Assembly (NCBI GenBank): GCA_019057775.1
Contig: JAHLWT010000251.1
Location: 8,837-72,836 of the forward strand
Length of the DNA: 64,000 nucleotides
Reading direction: 5' to 3'
From: Promethearchaeota archaeon
GTDB taxonomy: Archaea > Asgardarchaeota > Lokiarchaeia > Sigynarchaeales > SOKP01
Made by a program: the position numbers and the translations under genes. Positions 60,438 to 64,000 of this stretch are shown here, piece by piece (position 1 is the first letter of the stretch; each line of letters opens with the position of its first letter). Under the pieces are notes generated by a model. The model ran no database searches. It was not told the DNA's origin and saw only the letters and a program-made list of their open reading frames with translations.

Positions 60438-61571
60438 TTACCATAATAATATTCTTTCGCATTTTTTACATATTCCTTCATTAATTTGAGTGTTAATACA
60501 ATTTTCGTGGTAAAGAGCATTACATGCTTGGCATTGATAGATCTTTCCTACATATTCTCCAAAATCATATCCACAATAAATGCAAATACTAGCAAAAGAA
60601 AAATTACTACTATTAACATTTGCTTCGATTATTTGGGACGTTCCTGTTAAGCCACTATCACTTGTGGCTGGAGTTATAAAATTATCTTGTTGAGGTGTTT
60701 TAACCCAGTTTTCTTCTGAAGGAGTCTGATAATATTGTTGTTGAGGTGGAGATTGAGGCGTTTCCCAATCGGAAACATATTTAGGTGTAGGTTTTTTTGA
60801 AATCCCCATTTTTTGAGAAACTTTTTCATCTAAAATATTAGTTAGGATGAGAGCGGAAGCATATTTACCCTTCGCTCCACCTTTCTGTAAATGAGTATGG
60901 CTTATCATATGTATTACTCGCCCCCCCATTTTTCCATAATCAAATTCGACAAATACAGGCGATTCACCCCATTTACTTTGAATCTCCCATGAACCAATTA
61001 AAACTCTTACAGCTTGATGTTTAATTACTTGAATAGGAAAGGATTTTGTTTCTAACCACCATCTAAATTCTTGTTTTTTAGTATTTTTCGCGGATTGTTT
61101 TTGCCATTTGCTTTGTTGAATTTCACTCAATACTCCTTCTAGAAATGGATGGTCTGGCTCAAGAATTTGACATGCAACAACTGCATCAGCTGTTTTTGCT
61201 CTATTCCACCGTATAAATCCTGGAAAAATGTTCTCTATTATACTTCGTAAAGCCCAATCAGTGGTCATCAACCACCCGCCATTCAAAACAAAGTCTCTAA
61301 TTTTTGGATGAGATGCATGGGGGAGTGCATTACCAGGGCAGCCAATCAGTACTACATCATATTGAGATAGATCCTCTTTAATAACTTCTTTTTCATTTAT
61401 TACTTTCTTTAATGACGCATACATGTGTTCTATTACTTTTTTAGGTTTTTCATATCTTCCATTTACAGCAAGAATTTTTCCATATTTTTCCACTGCTTGC
61501 ACTACATCTTTTTTATCCAAGACTTCCATCTTGCGTTTCTTAACTTCAGAATAAAGATCTTTCCAACTCAT
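60438..61571 (-). CDS. GATase-like protein with C-terminal RING/PHD-type zinc finger
   Basis: 377 residues. The N-terminal ~240 residues have a ThuA/glutamine-amidotransferase-like fold: YDVVLIGCPGNALPHASHPKIRDFVLNGGWLMTTD near 70-105 and GGRVIHMISHTHLQ near 215-230. A Pro/Gln-rich linker (~265-325) leads to a zinc finger with spacing C-x2-C-x13-C-x2-C-x4-H-x2-C-x9-C-x2-C (C4HC3), as in PHD or RINGv fingers. Such fingers are typical of eukaryotic E3 ligases and histone readers. No ubiquitin-like or E2 gene is adjacent. Molecular role unknown. Confidence 0.7.
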   Translation of the reverse strand: MSWKDLYSEVKKRKMEVLDKKDVVQAVEKYGKILAVNGRYEKPKKVIEHMYASLKKVINEKEVIKEDLSQYDVVLIGCPGNALPHASHPKIRDFVLNGGWLMTTDWALRSIIENIFPGFIRWNRAKTADAVVACQILEPDHPFLEGVLSEIQQSKWQKQSAKNTKKQEFRWWLETKSFPIQVIKHQAVRVLIGSWEIQSKWGESPVFVEFDYGKMGGRVIHMISHTHLQKGGAKGKYASALILTNILDEKVSQKMGISKKPTPKYVSDWETPQSPPQQQYYQTPSEENWVKTPQQDNFITPATSDSGLTGTSQIIEANVNSSNFSFASICIYCGYDFGEYVGKIYQCQACNALYHENCINTQINEGICKKCERILLW

Positions 61572-61667
61572 TTAATCAGCCTTTAATTAAAATTATAAGG
61601 AAACTAGTGTTATTTTATAATTATTAAAGTTAAATTAATATATATAATTTGACTGGAAGCGATAATA

Positions 61668-63164
61668 ATGCTAAATTTGAAAGAGTTAGGGAACCTTACA
61701 GAATTCTGGGAGTATTTCGAACAAGTTTCCAAAATCCCTAGATGTTCTGAGCATGAAGAAAGAATAAGAATTTTTATTAAACAAGAAGCAGAGAAGTTAG
61801 GTTTTAAATCTCAAGTGGATAAAGCAGGGAATCTTGTGGTGAGAATTCCTTCAAGATTAGCACAAACATCAAGAGGAGTATTACAATGTCATATGGATAT
61901 GGTATGTGAGAAAAACCAATCGAAAACTCATGATTTTGTAAATGATCCATTAATATTGAAAATTGAAAAGATAGATGATGATAATTGGCTTACCGCTGAA
62001 GGAACTACTTTAGGAGCTGATAATGGAGTAGGTATATGTTATCTTTTAACACTATTGAAGAAAATTCAACGAGGAGATTTAAATTTTGACTCATTAGCAT
62101 TAGATTTATTATTTACTGTTGATGAAGAACAAGGTTTAAGAGGTGCTTTTAAAATAGATGATAATTTTATTGATGGTAGTTTCTTGATTAATTTAGATTC
62201 TGAAGAAGATGATACTGTGACTATTGGATGTGCGGGAGGAAAGGTCACCTTTTATTATATAAAGGTAAATAAAATTAATGTAAACCAAATTGACGGAAAA
62301 CTAATTCCAGTGAAGGTTTTTATATCTGGACTGATGGGGGGACATTCTGGAGTAGATATACATTTAGGAAGAGGAAACGCTTTAAAAATCTTAGGTGAAA
62401 TCCTATGGAAGCTAAATAATAAGTATCCAATTCATATTTGCTCTATCGAAGGAGGAAATCGTACTAATGCAATACCTCGTGAAGCTAGTACAATATTTTA
62501 TATTGAAAACGAGAATTTTTTAGAAATTGATTTCTATATAAAATCTATCTTCACAGATTCTAAAATAATATTCGAGAGCATTGAACCAAACTTAGAATTA
62601 TCTATTCAGACGTTGGAAAACTACGAAAATAAAGAAATATTAGTAAAAAAAATTCAAGATAAATTATTAAACGTTATATATTTAATTCCTAATGGTCCAC
62701 TTTCAATGCATCCTCGAATTAATGGGTTAGTGTTTACATCTAATAATCTTGGGACAATATCAACGAGAAATGATGACATAGAAATCAAATTAAGCCAAAG
62801 AAGTTTAAGTGAATATTTCAAAAAAGTAATTTGGGAAAAATTAAAAACAATTTTAGATTTGAGCGAACTAGAAATTACTTTTTCAATTGATAGTGAATAT
62901 CCAGGATGGAATCCAAATTTTCAATCAAGTCTCCTTTCAAAATGTAAAGAAACATATATGGAAATGGTTAATGAAGATTTAAAAATTAAAGCAATTCATG
63001 CTGGTTTAGAATGTGGAATTTTAAAAGAAAAATTTCCTCAATTGGAGATGATCTCAATCGGGCCTACGATTGAAGGTGCACATTCTCCTGATGAGAAATT
63101 GCTTATTAAATCTGTGGAAAAAGTTTGGGATTTCTTAATCAAATTACTTACGAAATTAAGCTAA
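61668..63164 (+). CDS. pepD: Aminoacyl-histidine dipeptidase (M20C, PepD-like)
   Basis: 498 residues. Zinc-binding residues are visible in LQCHMDMVCEKN (His), GADNGVG (Asp), VDEEQGLRG (Glu) and the C-terminal GAHSPDE. Length and the lid-domain order match PepD/M20C, which cleaves Xaa-His and other dipeptides. Cytoplasmic. ATG at 61668, upstream GGAAG. Confidence 0.9.
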   Translation: MLNLKELGNLTEFWEYFEQVSKIPRCSEHEERIRIFIKQEAEKLGFKSQVDKAGNLVVRIPSRLAQTSRGVLQCHMDMVCEKNQSKTHDFVNDPLILKIEKIDDDNWLTAEGTTLGADNGVGICYLLTLLKKIQRGDLNFDSLALDLLFTVDEEQGLRGAFKIDDNFIDGSFLINLDSEEDDTVTIGCAGGKVTFYYIKVNKINVNQIDGKLIPVKVFISGLMGGHSGVDIHLGRGNALKILGEILWKLNNKYPIHICSIEGGNRTNAIPREASTIFYIENENFLEIDFYIKSIFTDSKIIFESIEPNLELSIQTLENYENKEILVKKIQDKLLNVIYLIPNGPLSMHPRINGLVFTSNNLGTISTRNDDIEIKLSQRSLSEYFKKVIWEKLKTILDLSELEITFSIDSEYPGWNPNFQSSLLSKCKETYMEMVNEDLKIKAIHAGLECGILKEKFPQLEMISIGPTIEGAHSPDEKLLIKSVEKVWDFLIKLLTKLS

Positions 63165-63234
63165 AATATTAAATTTTCTCTGGAATTAATTGAAAAACTT
63201 AATAAATTTAATTTAATACTTATCCTATAGAGTT

Positions 63235-63762
63235 ATGCAAAAGAAACCGTTAGTTAAAGAAACAAAAAAGAAAGAAGATGTGATTGGTTCTGAAACGGTA
63301 ATGGAGAAAATTAAAAGTAAAACACCATGGATTTTTGGGAAATCACTTAGAAAACCCAAGATTCACTTTCCAAGATTAAAAATCCCAAGAATTTCTCTTC
63401 CAATGCCTGCTAGATCATTAAGTATTATAGCAGTTCTAATTGCACTATTCGTTCTTCAAACTGGGGTTGTCTACCTATTGGTAAGAGAACCTCCTGCATT
63501 AGGAACTGATCGGGATGGAAAGCCATTATTTATATTTAATGATGTTCATGAAAGTTTTATTCTTGAGGGAATTGCTGCTTCAATTTTAATTATTTTTTGT
63601 TCGATGGGATTTGTTTTCTTCTATCAAGCTTCCAAATATGTATATAATAAGAAGATGGCAGTTTGGATATTAGCTATTGGAGTTATACTGATAATAATTT
63701 GCTTTGGAGGACTCCAATATATGTTAAGAGTGAAAATGAATTTACCCATTTTTGAGGGTTGA
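63235..63762 (+). CDS. Three-helix membrane protein
   Basis: 175 residues. A basic cytoplasmic N-terminus (Lys/Pro/Arg-rich, ~1-60) precedes three hydrophobic helices (~63-85, 113-130, 140-160). The pattern RIPxLRLPxIxLP repeated before TM1 is Pro-rich and may interact with the membrane surface. No family recognised. Downstream of pepD by about 70 nt on the same strand. Confidence 0.55.
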   Translation: MQKKPLVKETKKKEDVIGSETVMEKIKSKTPWIFGKSLRKPKIHFPRLKIPRISLPMPARSLSIIAVLIALFVLQTGVVYLLVREPPALGTDRDGKPLFIFNDVHESFILEGIAASILIIFCSMGFVFFYQASKYVYNKKMAVWILAIGVILIIICFGGLQYMLRVKMNLPIFEG

Positions 63763-63907
63763 AAAACTGGGATTTCACGAAGTTATATCTTTTTTTTCTA
63801 TTTTAGAGTTTCAAAATATTTTTGTCGGGTGAGTGTTATTTGTCAATTTAGTCAAAAAAAAGAAAAATATTTTAAGAAATAAAGGTAAACTTCATAACTA
63901 CTAATGT

Positions 63908-64000
63908 TTATTGTTCTACAAATGTGTTATAGGCTGATTCATCGATTAAATTTCCTTTTTCAGATTCAAAATTTGAAGGCTCAATTTTAAAGCGCCATGC
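63908..64000 (-). CDS. Glycine cleavage system H-like protein (C-terminal part)
   Basis: The last 30 codons of a minus-strand gene that enters from the right edge. WRFKIEPSNFESEKGNLIDESAYNTFVEQ matches the end of GcvH (GWL-x-KI-x-PSN...LLD...AY). The lipoyl-lysine is outside the window. Archaea and some bacteria have several GcvH paralogues, so the role cannot be fixed. Confidence 0.65.
   Translation of the reverse strand, partial: AWRFKIEPSNFESEKGNLIDESAYNTFVEQ

Noticed and set aside
1..64000. CRISPR arrays, rRNA genes, complete insertion sequences or integrases
   Set aside because: I saw no regularly spaced repeats, no rRNA sequence and no transposase or integrase gene.

Overview
The window looks like a chromosomal segment of an Asgard archaeon, most likely a Lokiarchaeia-type lineage. 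DNA is AT-rich and codon use is strongly A/T-ending. The ribosomal proteins are archaeal/eukaryotic types (L14e, L19e, L32e, L34e, S4e, P0/P1 stalk, RNase P Rpp29). There is a Roadblock-domain protein, several zinc-ribbon membrane proteins, and GGTG Shine-Dalgarno sites. Archaeal bulge-helix-bulge (BHB) introns interrupt two tRNA genes and, apparently, one ribosomal-protein gene. The selenocysteine parts are the archaeal/eukaryotic kind (tRNA-Sec, SepSecS, EF-Sec).

Layout. 1-6.4 kb: end of aroD, adk, an ATPase-like gene, a ThiW-type transporter subunit, two tandem FAH hydrolases, an orphan receiver-CheB protein and a HEPN-like protein. 6.4-15.7 kb: accessory, mostly secreted or membrane proteins (alpha/alpha-toroid repeat protein, CARDB serine protease, TPR protein) with gene remnants between them. 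16-18.9 kb: a 955-residue zinc-ribbon protein with cyclin-like repeats. 19-24.5 kb: ribosomal stalk operon (L11-L1-P0-P1), secY, the EMC3-like insertase and tRNA-Ser. 24.5-32.6 kb, minus strand: L14e, cmk, L34e, RNA cyclase, a Nudix-NadM fusion, SAM hydrolase and coiled-coil proteins. 32.8-41.6 kb: tRNA-Ile with three introns, the tRNA-Sec/SepSecS unit, aldo/keto reductase, Nudix, EF-Sec and Roadblock. 41.6-46.5 kb: secreted, flavodoxin and ferredoxin-type genes. 46.6-56.1 kb: a 19-gene ribosomal operon (S19 to L15, with RNase P Rpp29). 56.3-64 kb: cupin, ribokinase, an interrupted FG-GAP gene, ferredoxin, a GATase-like/zinc-finger protein, dipeptidase, and the end of a GcvH-like gene.

How the genes work together. 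The stalk operon, secY, EMC3 and the S19-L15 operon supply the ribosome and the membrane insertion site. The usual tail of the archaeal spc operon (SecY, Adk, EMC3/DUF106, L34e, Cmk, L14e) has been split off and lies 21-55 kb from L15. tRNA-Sec lies directly upstream of SepSecS and EF-Sec is 4 kb away, so UGA decoding as selenocysteine is expected, although I found no selenoprotein here.

The strongest unusual signals are: (1) a 37-nt insertion in rpl11 that folds as a BHB motif and whose removal restores the frame exactly; (2) tRNA-Ile(UAU) with three introns and tRNA-Ser(GGA) with two, sharing a T-loop intron site; (3) apparent AUU start codons in L15, S14 and L34e; (4) a synonymously recoded duplicate of the last 13 codons of the EMC3-like gene, next to tRNA-Ser; (5) a single in-frame UAG in an otherwise open FG-GAP gene.
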